A stretch of DNA of 64,000 bases, taken from Smittia aterrima (taxonomy: Eukaryota > Arthropoda > Insecta > Diptera > Chironomidae). Under the pieces are notes generated by a model. The model ran no database searches, had not been told where the DNA came from, and worked only from the letters and a program-made list of their open reading frames with translations. The stretch lies in assembly GCA_033063855.1 (NCBI GenBank), contig CP093830.1, forward strand, positions 11,160,854 to 11,224,853. The letters are read 5' to 3'. Both the position numbers and the translations under genes were made by a program. This document shows positions 32,801 through 44,705 of the stretch, piece after piece; positions within the stretch are counted from its first letter, which is position 1; each line of letters begins with the position of its first letter.

Positions 32801-35800
32801 AACTTGACCTTTTCACTTGAGGTTCACTCACCTGAAATATTTGCGCCATTCTCGTCTGCTGTTGCATCGAACAATGGTTTTCAATTGAAAGAATCACGGG
32901 ATAAGGACTCGCAACGAATGCAGATTTGTTAATGGCATCGACGACTGCACGAAAAGGAATTTTCGAGGTGAACGTGTGACCATGATAGATGATTGGATAA
33001 CCGTCATCGCCATCCCAACAATCAAGCTCAACACAACGACAGCCCGTTAGGAGAACTTGACTGTAAAGCTCCACGGAGCTTTCGCCTTTCAACTGATGTC
33101 CCGTCAAGTACGTGTTGTGCGAGGTTGCAATAAAGTAATGCGACAAAGGCAAGTTCATGTTCATCTGCTCAGCCATTTTCGAAGGACAGACAGTCTTCGT
33201 CATGGCGTAATTATCTTTGTCCATCATGTATCTCGCAAATCCTTCAAAGCTCAGCAAGCTCTCCGATCGAAGGTACTGGTCGGGCTCGTGACGCTGTAAC
33301 AACGTAGAAAGAAACCAAATGATTGATTATTCACCACCAACCACCTCCTGATGCTTCATTCTATTTTTACCTCGATAATCACTTTGATTTCCCCATCACT
33401 TCTCGACTCCATTTGCCTCGTCTCCAGAAATTTCTTCAACGTGTCGAGCGTGATAACTTGTGTGTTGCTCGACATTGACGGATTACCACTGGATATTTGC
33501 ATTGCCTGGAGCGGACTATAGTTGGAGCAATAGCCAAAGTTCCTGATGAGTGTGTTGAACAACTTCTTCTGTGAGTACTTTGCCTGCGACAACTCGAAGT
33601 CCAACGAGTTGTTGCGAGTGAGTAGTCCTAGATAAGAAAGTATGTTCATTAATTATTCACTCAGCACCCTCAACATTGTCATGCCTCTCAGCTAATTTAA
33701 TTAAACTCCCTCTCTTACCTATCTTTCTCTTCTCAGGTATATGGAATAGCTCAGGTGCACTTCGGCTTTTATCACTATTTAATGTTATTTTACTTTTCCT
33801 AGTTACTGATAATTGGTCAAATATATCACGTAAATCTTTTCGTGCAATTAAACTAACGTTAGGAAAATGAGAAGACATGAAAAGAAATGATGAAACTTTG
33901 AGACTCATTGAGTTAAAGTTTAATAATTACCTAAACGATCGATAAAGTGAAACGAACGATAGAAAATCTAAATTAGTATCAAAGGATATGTTGTTAAATG
34001 CGCTATAACGTTTTGCTGAAGCTGAATTTGTATCACAAAGAGATGAAGTAATCGATTGTTGTTGAACTTGTGTCGTTAGTTGCGGTGTTTGTGATTGCAT
34101 CGATTGCTGTTGGCTGTTAGATGATTGCGACGGTTGTTGTTGTTGTTGAGTCAGCAGCTCCGAAACATTGTTGTAACAAAAAAGATTCACCACAGACCTT
34201 TTCTTTTTCATGCTCGTCGTTGGCGTTGATTGTTGGGTTTGAGGTTGGGCGCCTTGTTGCTGGGCGAGATCTTTCTTTACGCTGTGTATTGAGTCGGGGG
34301 TCGAGGTCGTCGTAGAAAGGAAAGAATAGTCTGTACCACCGAATGCCTATTGAGAGGGAAAACGAGAGATTGAAATCATTCATTTAAATTAAGTTCATTG
34401 ATGTTAAACGTTTCGAGCAAACTTACTCGAAGAGCATCTGATGCCAATGGTTCACATCCACCGTTCTCGTAGTAGAGTTGAATGTAGAGCTCTTTTAGCC
34501 ATAACATCGATCGATCAACTAAACTAATTTGCTTTCTGATGCCACGTAGCATGCATGTTAAGCCCACATACCATAATCTAAGTTAAGACGAAAAATAATT
34601 GACGTGTTATGATGGACTCGATGTTTGCCAACTCAAATCACTTGCCTAGCTAACATCGGAGGACACAGAATGCAAAGAATTCGGTTCTCATTGAGCGACG
34701 TTCCGTAAAGAATCGACACACAGCTCTCGACGTGCGTTAAACCGTAACGTCTTCCGGCCGCCAGAATGTCTTGATTGTAATCCTGATTGCGTGATCCCAT
34801 CGAGATGTCTTTCACCGTCGCTAAATCGAGAATGCCCTCGTCGAGTGTATGGAAAATTCCATCGATATCGTTCATATTGTACACTGGCTTGGTAACCGTG
34901 CGTGGCACAACATTCTCCTCGGGATTAATCGAAACGTTAAAGTCCATCTGAGATTTGATGCGACGCCAGGCGGGTCGTTGCCACGAGACGATAGAGCAGC
35001 ATCGTTCCAATCGAAAATACACGTAAGACGATCCAGTTTGCGTGTCAGGCTCCCACAGAACAGCAGTCGTTCCATGATGTAGAATCTATCGAACAAATTG
35101 TCAATTAAAATCATTCGCTTTGTGGTGTGATTCGACATAAAACTTGCCTGCAACAGATGATGATCGATTTTATTGTAGTTGGTTGACGATAACGAGATTA
35201 AGCTAATGCCGTGATCATTAAATAACGTTTGTACTGGGTTATAATTTCCAATCTCTAATTCGTAGTCTTCGTCAACTTCGTGTAATGTTTGATTCAATTC
35301 ATTGTTCAATTGTCTCGGTGTATTCGATGCATGTCTGTCGTACGTTTGATTAAAGAGCGAGTAGGTTGATTAGAGTGTGGAGGAAGGAAGGAAAGAAAAT
35401 ATAAAATCAATGAAATGTTGACGCTCGCGAGGATTGAAATGTTTAATCAATCGGTCGCCATTCCGTCCCGAAATAAGAATTATGTGTACCCACCTCAAAT
35501 ATTCTAATAAACTAGGCGATGTTTGTTGACACAATGCTTGATGATGTTCCAAAAATAAGTCGATTTCGTTCTTTATCGCTTCCATCTGCTCCAAGCACTC
35601 GATGTCGGGTATTTTTTCGCGTTTTTTCAGCTATAAACAAGGAAATGGAAATTGAATGACATGGCAGGAATGTTAGTGATCACTTGTTGATGAAGGAACG
35701 CAGATGATGATTACGATTGATTGATGGACTTGATAGAAATGTGAGGAAGTTGAAATTGAATGAATTGGAGGCGGCGCGCCTTTCTCACCTTTGCACATAT

Positions 35801-38021
35801 TTCCTCTATCGTTCCCGATGTAAACGAAAAGTTTGTGGACGATGATAAGGCGTTTTGTAGTTTGTCGAGATAGTGCTTGAAGTATGGAATGACACGGCAC
35901 GTCGGAATCTCTAAGGAGCGTGCCAAGTTCTTCTCGTACACTGCCGAGTCGAATGCAGAGCACAGAAAGTCGTAGCAAGAGATTTTCTGCCGATCAGTGA
36001 TAGACGGCCAGAACGATTTGTTCTGCAGAAATCTGTGCGGGCAAAATAAATGGGATTAGACGATGAGCGATCTCAGGTGTCGTTAGTTGAATTCAATTAT
36101 TCAATAAGCAGTCAGTGATTGATTGAAGGAAATGTTGTTCGTGTTAATCGAAGGCAAGTAGTTTCCTCCGGCCTACAGATTCTTTAATTCACGAACTGGA
36201 GGCTGAATGAAACCCCTGCTCTCAATCAACTGTCTCCGCTGCTCTCGCTCCAAACATAAATCAAAGTCTTTCCGCCAGCAGCTCACGTTTCAATTCACAT
36301 CGACCTTTGGTCATAAATTTACCTAAGACCCGTAATAATTTCCTTCGCTCCGATGAAATTTCCGATGTTCCAACATGTAATGGCGACACGAAGCAGGCAA
36401 CCAAACGCCGCACGTCGCTCATCCGGCATAAGCTGAGAGAGAACAATGTAGGTTGTCCACGAGCAGACATCGTCGAAACGCTTACGAAGATTTTTAATCG
36501 GAGAATTAACTCGCTCCTCGTAAGCTTTTCCTTGCAAGTCATAAATCGACTCAATAATAAAATCGGCAACTGAAGTCTACAGGGTCGCGGTCGTTGTTGA
36601 AGGTGACGGAATGATGAATTGTCAGTTAATAAAGTGAAGGCAACAAGGCAATAAAAATGAAAGAACAGGAAAAGTTATTAAATTACACACAAGAAAACTT
36701 TCACAACTTCAACGGTGGCTTCCGACTTTTCATAAAAATTTACTTGTGGAGTCCTCGCTCTCTCTCTCTCGCGTCTTACATCATTTCGTTGGGGAAAATG
36801 TAATATTTTATGTGAAAGGTTTTATTACATCCACCGAAATTGACTTTTACGATGAACATCAGCCGTAATTTCTAAGGCAACAGTGAAAGAGCTTCATAGA
36901 ATGAGTAAAAGAGCGATGACTCCACTATGACCTCATTAAAATTCTTCATGAGATATTGTTTCGAGAGAGAGATAGAGGGAGAAGTTGTTGACGCACCTGA
37001 TAATAGAGCAGATATTCGGCATCAGTTAGTCGTAAAGCCACCTCCTCCGGAAAATGTAGTATGTTCTGAAGTTCCTCCAAATCGCTGGAGTAAGGGGCCG
37101 TCGATGTTAATGATGCTATGAGGCTTTGCGCTGAATTATTTATGTTCGTGTTTTCGGACGAGAATCGATAAATCGGTGTTGAAGAATAAAAGGTAAATTG
37201 GGGGAGCGAGGTTTCGTGGGCGATACCGTGAAAAGAGAAATTCATCACATCACATGTTCGTTCGTTGAATGGACGAACGTTGAATGGATTGTAGCAAGGT
37301 TGGCCGTTGATGAGATGCGTAGAGGATGTGAAGTAAAGAAAAGCAGAATAATAAACATTTGTAGATCGATCAGTATCAGGCACATGTGTATTGCATGCCA
37401 CACTCAGTTTAGTCGGAAAATTATCATATTTTCATACGCGATATCGGAAAAAGCGATTTCTCAAGTCGAGAATGAGAGAAAATAAATGTCAGAGCTTATT
37501 TGTGAGTGGGGGGCTTAAGCAATGGACTAGAAATTGATGTTTTATTTACAGCATGTCTAGCAGGCATGGCTGGATCCATTAATCAGGAATTGACGCTCCT
37601 TCCCCTTTTTTTTGTATAATAATTTAAAGCTCAAGGTTCAAGTTCTCTCGTATTAAACATTAAAGCTTTCGGAAATAATTAGAGCTTTTCCCTTTTGTCG
37701 CTTACAAGTAAAAGTATCGTGACATGATTTCCGATTTCGCCTTCCGACCCAAACCTTTGACAAGACAAAAATAGAGAGACGACACATGTCACGAGCATAC
37801 ATACCTTCATCAGAATCAAAGCAAATCTTCTCGGTCTCATTGATTGGTATATCTTTGGTAATTTCATTGTTTCGATCAATATTTAAATCTTTTTCTTTAT
37901 GACAATTGTTGCTATGTGTTTGTGTCGTATGATTTAAGTTAAACTCTTTGTGATTATTGTTATTATTTTCAATTCCAGAACTGTTTGTGATTGGAAGACA
38001 AGGAGGGAAGGCTTCACGCAT
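29819..38021 (-). CDS. PLCE1: Phospholipase C epsilon (PLCE1 homolog), 14 exons
   Basis: Exons: 37805-38021, 36997-37130, 36323-36576, 35789-36032, 35494-35630, 35148-35334, 34646-35085, 34427-34577, 33931-34346, 33719-33852, 33371-33627, 32832-33293, 32467-32621, 29819-32390. They sum to 1919 residues with all phases matching. Domains in order: RasGEF (about 75-285, with WNIGNFIGAKEIITGL); PH/EF-hand region (about 385-860, with ARLWYVGL and a Gln-rich insert near 630-690); PLC X (about 900-1060); Y (about 1150-1385, split by a Ser/Thr-rich insert); C2 (about 1395-1515); two Ras-association domains (about 1565-1665 and 1710-1800); His-rich basic tail. Catalytic residues are complete: H916 and N917 (SHNTYLTG), the CVELDCWDG acidic pair, H961 (YHGHTFTSK) and the Glu of SIENHC. 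It hydrolyses PIP2 downstream of Ras/Rap. The N-terminus is uncertain: an ATG at 37243-37245 in frame with exon 2 is an alternative start, and human PLCE1 is about 400 residues longer. Confidence 0.9.
34578..34645 (-). other. GC-AG intron 7 of PLC epsilon
   Basis: The donor reads GCTAG|GCAAGT and the acceptor ACTTAG|ATTATG. Joining them restores the family motif ARLWYVGL. No GT donor is available before the in-frame stop at Q-V-I-stop, so the GC donor is required by the frame. Apart from the C, the donor is a strong consensus, as is typical of GC introns. Confidence 0.85.
35086..35147 (-). other. GC-AG intron 6 of PLC epsilon
   Basis: A 62-bp intron with donor TTGCAG|GCAAGT and acceptor TCGATAG|ATTCTAC. 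Splicing gives HHLLQ-ILHHGTTAVLWEPDTQTG, continuing into the conserved YVYFRLERCC block. Reading through instead keeps a frame open but replaces the conserved sequence with unrelated residues, so the GC-AG intron is well supported. Confidence 0.85.
36577..36996 (-). other. Intron 2 of PLC epsilon
   Basis: A 420-bp GT-AG intron (donor CAG|GTGCGT, acceptor CTGTAG|ACTTCAG) inside the RasGEF-coding part. A second AG (TTCAG) six bases downstream is out of phase with exon 2. No embedded gene or repeat is seen. Confidence 0.65.
37131..37804 (-). other. Intron 1 of PLC epsilon, with a possible alternative first exon
   Basis: A GT-AG intron of 674 bp (donor GAAG|GTATGT, acceptor AATTCAG|CGCAAAG). The frame of exon 2 stays open upstream to about 37417 and includes an ATG at 37243-37245. 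A transcript starting within this intron could encode a shorter N-terminus that extends exon 2 without splicing. RNA evidence would decide. Confidence 0.5.
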
Positions 38022-41000
38022 TATTTGCCACTCGATACATCATTTTAGGATTCTGGTGGTGTTTGTCAAAGTGCTGCGTCCTCCGTTTTTGCGGTGCGAA
38101 GTCCAATGGTGACGAATGATTAGAATATAAACGACTCGAAGTGAGAAAAGGGATGAAGAATCTTTTTTTTTATTTTTTTTTTAAGTGTGATGACGACGAA
38201 GCCGCTCTCCAAAACGAAGTTGAATTTAATTGAATTTTTTTTTCACCTTCAATCAAAATTGCCGTTGAGTGATTAAGTTTCTCTCGCTCACTTATCTCAT
38301 TGACGTCGGTTACTCTTGAACGCCGCTCGGTTTACTTTTTCTTTATTGAATTGTCGTTTCTTCAGTAAATTGGATTATCCACAAACAAGACGACCGAGAA
38401 ATAAAAAATGTTTTCTTCCGCCCTCGTTGGTTCAGCTTCTGATGATTTTCTTATTTTTCCGTGTTCCTCTCAAGTAGCGATCACGTTTTGTTAGAAAATT
38501 AGAAAGCTCTCGTATTTGTCTTCTTGTTCTTCGCTCGACATGAATTCAAAACCGAAAACGACGACGAAAAATTAAATAAAAACTTTTCGATAACTTTATA
38601 TCCTTCGCTTCAAACTATTTGCGTAATCCGTTTGTACTTGGTTATATCTTGTAGAGCGTGCAATGCTGAGTCTATCTATAAACGTCTGTGAGGAGGATTA
38701 GAATAAGAAGAATCAAGATTAGAATTTCAATTTCACCAGAAAATCTTGAAGAGGTGAAAACGATTGTGAGCTCGAAAGGGATCATTCAACAGTTTTGTAT
38801 TGAAAATCATGAAATTTTCATCATTCTCAAGAGTCTCTCTCATTCGTTCATAAGAAGATCATACACAAAGCTCAAAACCAAATAAGTAAATAAAAATTTC
38901 ATTACGAAAAACAATTTCACAATTTTCTTCCGCTGCCAGTTTCTGTTTGATTGTTAGGCAGAAGTGAAATTTCTTGTTTCATTCTATTCGACTCGCTTCA
39001 ATCAAATACACAGAAAATTTATTGCGAAAACCGCATGTACAACGAAAGTATTTACCCAAGGTTTATTTTTTATTTCGTGGCTTCTGAGAAGCCGCTTCTC
39101 TCAAGCAGTTCTCTTCTTATTTAAACTCGAGGAGAAGCTCAAGTTCGTGTGTGAAAGTCAAAAGCTTTTCAGTACGCCGATAAAACGCTTTCTCAAGGAG
39201 ATTTATCATGAAACAAAGGGAAAATCGATTTCATATCCACGCACTTCTCCGATCACACACTTGAGGCTTCAGGATTCACTCAATTTCATTTGATCGACAT
39301 TTTTTGTCGTGTCGCTCATACAAAAAAAAAGTTTCTGATTCTCTGGAAGTTTTCAGAAGTTTTCTTTGCTTTTGTTATTCTCTCGAGAGATTTATTCGGT
39401 CGGAAAACTGTTCCAACATATTTATTTCAATCCTCTTCGCATACTTTTCTGATTTTTATTACAGAAGTTTGAATGAAGGCTCGAGGGAAAATTCCGTTGG
39501 CGTTTTAAGTCCAATTAAAGCGGAAGAAATATTTTTTTTTGTGTTCGTCTCTGAAGTGACTTAACTTTGAAAGGCTTTCCATATTTTCTTATCATCTGAG
39601 CCGATTTTGAATTTGGGTTTATCTTCGGATCACATTCTTTTCCTTTTCTTCGGCAATTTTCATTTCATTTTTCCTGTCGTTGCTCTTTCCATCGAGAGAA
39701 AGCTCCCGATCACCATGTGAAATTTATTATTCATGAATTCGGGTAAAGGCGGCAAATTTTGTGCCGTGCTCATGATACTCAGACGGGGAAGACGAGGAGT
39801 TTGAGAATCTGAATTTGTACTTCATCTGTCGGCTTTGGTAGGCAAATCAGTGATACAAAATTGACTTCCGCTCTTCAAATGAGGTTACGAGTGCTTTTTC
39901 TCGCGATTATAGCATGAAGAAGGTGAAAAGAGAATATTTTGATTATATCACGACAGAGAATCGGGAAAGAAAAGAAAACGAAGAAGTGACATTAAAAAAA
40001 ACTTTATCAATTTTTCAGTCGAATCCTTTTTGACAAAACCTTGTTCAGAATTTAAAGCATGTCGCTTCTGTTCTCCTCGATTCGTTTAAATTGATTTTCT
40101 AGAGGACGAAAACTAGAATTTACAGCTGGCGTTCCTGCTGACGCACGACAAGGGGAAATTTGTTGTGCAGACGATGGAGCGACGGAAAAACGTGAACAAT
40201 TATTTCTCCATTACACTTTTCGCCACCCCTCAGTTATAATTATTTAATCAAACAATAAAGTTTGAGTTTGAATTACGTTCGTTATACAGGAAAAGCAACA
40301 AACTAATAATTTGGCTTTCATTGTTGAGTTGAAAAGTTTCGTAAAACTTTAAAGTCAAACCAAACTTTTCATAGAAATCAATTAATCTACTGGAGTTCCC
40401 TCGAAATAAACTCAACAGGAGAGATTCAAAGTATTTGTAGAGAATTCTCTCTCTCGTCGGACTGAAAACCACAAAAGTATTTACGATCCAACATAACTCC
40501 AGAGTTGAAGCATTGGGTTTTACGGAGATCATAAACTCGCCATGAAATATGTAAGCCGATCGAAATCCCTGTTAATGAGTTATGATTTGAGGCATTTTAG
40601 CAAATAGAATGACAAGAACCTGAAGACAATAATACTTCAGGGCGGAGATGTGTTCAAGAGCTTTTGTTGTCTCGTCAAACAAACACAAAGTTTCCGCCCA
40701 ACCCGAAACGACAAGTACACATTTCTCTCTGTTTTTATGATGAATGATTTCATTATTAGATTTTTCTCAGGACGCCAAATAAAATAAGAGGCAAACTCAT
40801 TTCTCATCTTCTGTTTGATAAATTGCGCGAAGATCTTGATATAGTTTTACTCTTTCTGCTCGCTGTCGCAATCGTATTTTTATGATGTGATGAAAAACTT
40901 TTTTCTTAAGATAAAGGGGAGAGTCGTGTCGCTCGCTTTTTCGTGAGCCGGGAGAAAAGCACGTTTTGGGAAATTAAATTTTCGCGAGAGACGGAAGACG

Positions 41001-44000
41001 TTCACGAGCCAATTTCGTTCACGTCGAATAGCTTCAAGCCTCACTTCCCATCAGGTTTCCAGGGAAATCTCAGAGACTTTCGTCTTTGACGTTTTATTTC
41101 TGCTTATGTAATGATTTAGGAATTTTCTTTTCTTCTTTCTTTTAAAGTCGCTGAATAAGAAAATCGTCTCTCGTTTATTTTTTGCCAAATTAAGTCGACA
41201 ATTTAATATTTCTGATCTTATTTGACGAAATTCTCGTGTTTACATTGCTTTCGGTCGCTTCTTGCATTATTCATGGCAACGCCAATTCTTCATTTTCATA
41301 AAAACCGTCGTAATGAGATCTTCGAGTAGTACGAGAGCGTCTTTAATATCAATACAGATTATTTAACGACGGCGCTTCAAAGCGAGTGTAGCGAGGAGAG
41401 ACTTTACGCACATTACGTGATTGAGATTTTCATTGTTTGATCTGAATCGGATTAAGCAAGAGGAGTCAAGATCTTGAAACCAGAAACGTGCGAGCGAAAC
41501 TTTTCATTTGCTGAGCGAAAAGACTTTTAATTATAAATATTTACATTTGAAAGAATTCAAAGCGAGTTGTTTATTTAAATTCTGTCCGTTCTGTAGTAAA
41601 AAAATCCAGTAACTGCGGCAATGAGCGTGAAAATTATCCGGAAAATTCCTGAATCGAACCCACTTGTGAATGAATTGTTTGCCTTCCGTGGTTTCTCAGA
41701 AAAGTTCGTCGCGATTTTTTTCTTATTTATTCTGCCCACGCCGGTCTCGAAAATAAGAAATTACTCGAATGGCGAGCGCGGTAAATTAAGAATTATAGCA
41801 TGACAATAATTTGGAAAGACGCGGAATCTGTCTTTGAAATTCAAGGAAACACGATACTTCGCCTTGAGCTGCTCTTCGTTCCGCCTTTAAAGCTCAAGAA
41901 ACATTTTTTTTTATTTCCCATAATGGAATTGGCGAAAGCGTTCCGCGAATTCGAATCAAATTAAAATTTTAATATTCTTTTGAGAGAGAAAGGAAGAGTC
42001 TTAGCACTGTTTTCTATCATAAATTTTCATTATCTAAATAACTCTCAAGCCCCTTCCATGTTCCGTATGCCTCTTACCGCCCTCGCACTGTGAAATGTGT
42101 TTAATATGAATGAAAGCAGAGTTCTCAGGCGCTCGCGATCTCCTCGTTGAATAAGGGAAGCGAAGACAGAGTTTGCATGCAAACGAGTAAGGAAAGTTGA
42201 ATGAAACTCAAATCGTGGTGGGAAAGGAAGAGTCATCGAGTTTGTGCGAGCGTCAAAGGAGAGGGAGGCGAAGCATGAAACGCTACGTGAGTCAACGAAA
42301 CGTTTAAGATTTACCGAACGTCGAGGGAAATTGCTGGGGAGGACACAGCGAAATTTGCGATCCTAATTTTCTATTTTTCTCATTTTCATTTCGAACATAA
42401 ATTTCTTGTCTTATTGCCGCTTGTTTTCTTTTGTGGCGAACATGAGTTCGTGTAATTTTCACAGCACCGCCCAGACATTCTCCTCATGAAACTTCACAAT
42501 TATTTGACATTTTCCTCTTCGTTTAACTAGAAAGAAAGGAAATGGAGGGAGTTGGGGGGCTTGATTCAGATAGAATTCCCACTCTTCTCACTTTCAAACG
42601 TAGGCCATTGTTTCATTCTCATAGCTGTCGGTTGTTGAGCCTTTTGTGTAAACATAATATTTTTATTGTTATTTTTATGGCTCGTTTCTCTTCTTCAGAA
42701 CTTTTTTCATCTTTTATTCATTTACTTAGACACACACATCGGGCTCTTCTGTGGTTCATTCTTTCATTCTTAGAGTTGTGGGACAAGTTCACTCTTCGAG
42801 TCACACATCGATCGGCAGAGCGCAGAGGAAGCTCTCGAAACTTTTAAACGCTTCCAACACTTTACATCAAATTTATGCTCAAGATCTTTTCTTTCGCCTA
42901 AAAATGTTTCACCGCAAATCCTTGAATTTTTTGCCTAAATTATGTTAATTTCTAACATGCATGGTAAGTCTTGCCGTGGAGTGTCGTGTCGGAGTTGAGA
43001 AAGTGGTTTCCATTTGTGGCGTTGCGAATATTTTTACCTCGAAGGACTCCCGGCAGTGCCTTTCTTCCCCGTCGTAAACTTTAATGTTTAATGTTTATCT
43101 TGCATGAATTTACATTGCACGTGGCACTGATAACAAATGGTGCTACTTAAACCCGAGACACGAAACGACTTTCCCCCCTTTCCACTCACGCGCTGTAAAA
43201 TTCAATTTTTCACACTGCTCTCAGTTACAAGACATTGCACTTGTTTTTAACCCAAAAGTTCGGCCAACCAGCAAATCTCTGACGCTTCTGTTGATCTTTC
43301 CCAGATTTTCTTTTTTATTTAAGTGTCAACGGAATAATATTTCACGTGGAACAGGAAAGTTTAAGGACTCTTCAGATTCTTCACATTTGTCTTGGCCAAA
43401 ATGGCTTTTACTCGTGTAAACGATTAATTTAATGTCCTCCCATTCTCTTTCTGTGTCGAGTTGAGTGGGGAACACGCAAAAACAGACTCATAAGTATTTC
43501 TTTCAACTGTTGTTGATGTCGGTGAATAATTCAAGTTCTTTGCTGTCGCGTTTCTTCGCTCACGTCACGAAATGATGGCAAGTCGAGCCTTTTACCGATT
43601 TCAGGTGAAAAGCGTAGGAAGTTAATAAAATATTTCACTTGGTGTGCTCCTTTTTACGGCTTCTTAAGCAATCACGATGTTTTTGAGCTACGAGAGCGTT
43701 CGCTTTCGTTTGCAGACAAGCAGCGGAGTTCAGAAGTAATTTATCGGGATGCGAATAATGAAAAAAAGATTCCTCTAACCACTCAAAGGAAAAGCGTTTC
43801 TCTAAAACTTCAGGAATTTTACGATTCAGCGCCCATGAAAGTTGTTAAAAGAAAATAAAATATATTCTTCGATTGTTGATCCACGATGTGGGCGCAATTG
43901 TAAAATTTGTTACAGCTTTGTTTAATTTAGTCGTAGGCGAAAAGCCAGGTATGTGGGAAGCTCATCCAAGCTAAGAGCTCATTTCAATTTCAATTGCCGG

Positions 44001-44705
44001 AGGGAGGAATTAAAGAACTCGCTGTTTTTGTTTTTCCCTTCAAAGAAAAACTTTTACGTCATCGACTTTTGTCATTCAAACGACTGCATAAATAATCGAA
44101 AAGAATAATTTTGATCACGCGAATTTCCATCAATTCTAATAAAGTCGTCTCGCACGAACTTTGTTATCTCCTTTCCTTTTTCTCTCCCCAAGTCAACAAA
44201 CTCCAAATTTAATTTCGATGGAATGAACTTTCAATTTCTTTCCCTCGTCGTCTCGCAAAATCTTAACATTTCGACTTTTAGGAGACAATAATAAGATTGA
44301 GCGACTCACTGTCAAACAGTGAGGTATTGATTTGGGATGACGTGCGGATAATTGAATGAGCAAGTAAAAGCAAGCAACGTCAAGTTCAAACGACCCCATG
44401 TACTTTGAACCTGAAACAAATCAAACAAATCGTGAGTAAATCTGTTCGTAATCGCCAAACGATATCTCAACGTTCGTGAGCAGATAGCGACGCATCGGAC
44501 AACACAAACAACGACGACGACGACATTGTGTGTGTACTTCGAGATAATAAATTATCAGTAATCGTTGAAAAGAAACAAAAACTTTTTGATTTGCCTCTTT
44601 ATGGAATAAAATGTCTTAAAGTCGATTGATAAGACCTCAGTCAGTCAGCGGTCTTCGAACGGTTGAGAATTCAAATTAAATCAAATCTCTCGAAAAATTG
44701 TGATA
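38022..44705. other. Gene-free intergenic stretch
   Basis: No coding exon, RNA gene or repeat with defined ends could be supported. It separates two divergently oriented genes (PLC epsilon on minus, the CRAL-TRIO gene on plus) and should contain both promoters, possibly with missing 5' exons of PLC epsilon. The open frames here are short and of low-complexity, Phe/Leu/Ser-rich composition. Confidence 0.55.
44605..44642 (+). promoter_or_regulatory. Possible core promoter of the CRAL-TRIO gene
   Basis: TCAGTC at 44637-44642 matches the arthropod initiator TCAKTY, with a TATA-like AATAAAAT at 44605-44612 about 30 bases upstream. The initiator is repeated (TCAGTCAGTCAGC). The start codon follows 64 bases later, giving a short 5' UTR. 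This is by motif only. Confidence 0.3.

Noticed and set aside
34872..35309. A continuous 145-codon frame read through intron 6 of PLC epsilon
   Set aside because: Reading through yields unrelated residues after HHLLQ, while the GC-AG splice restores conserved PLC epsilon sequence.
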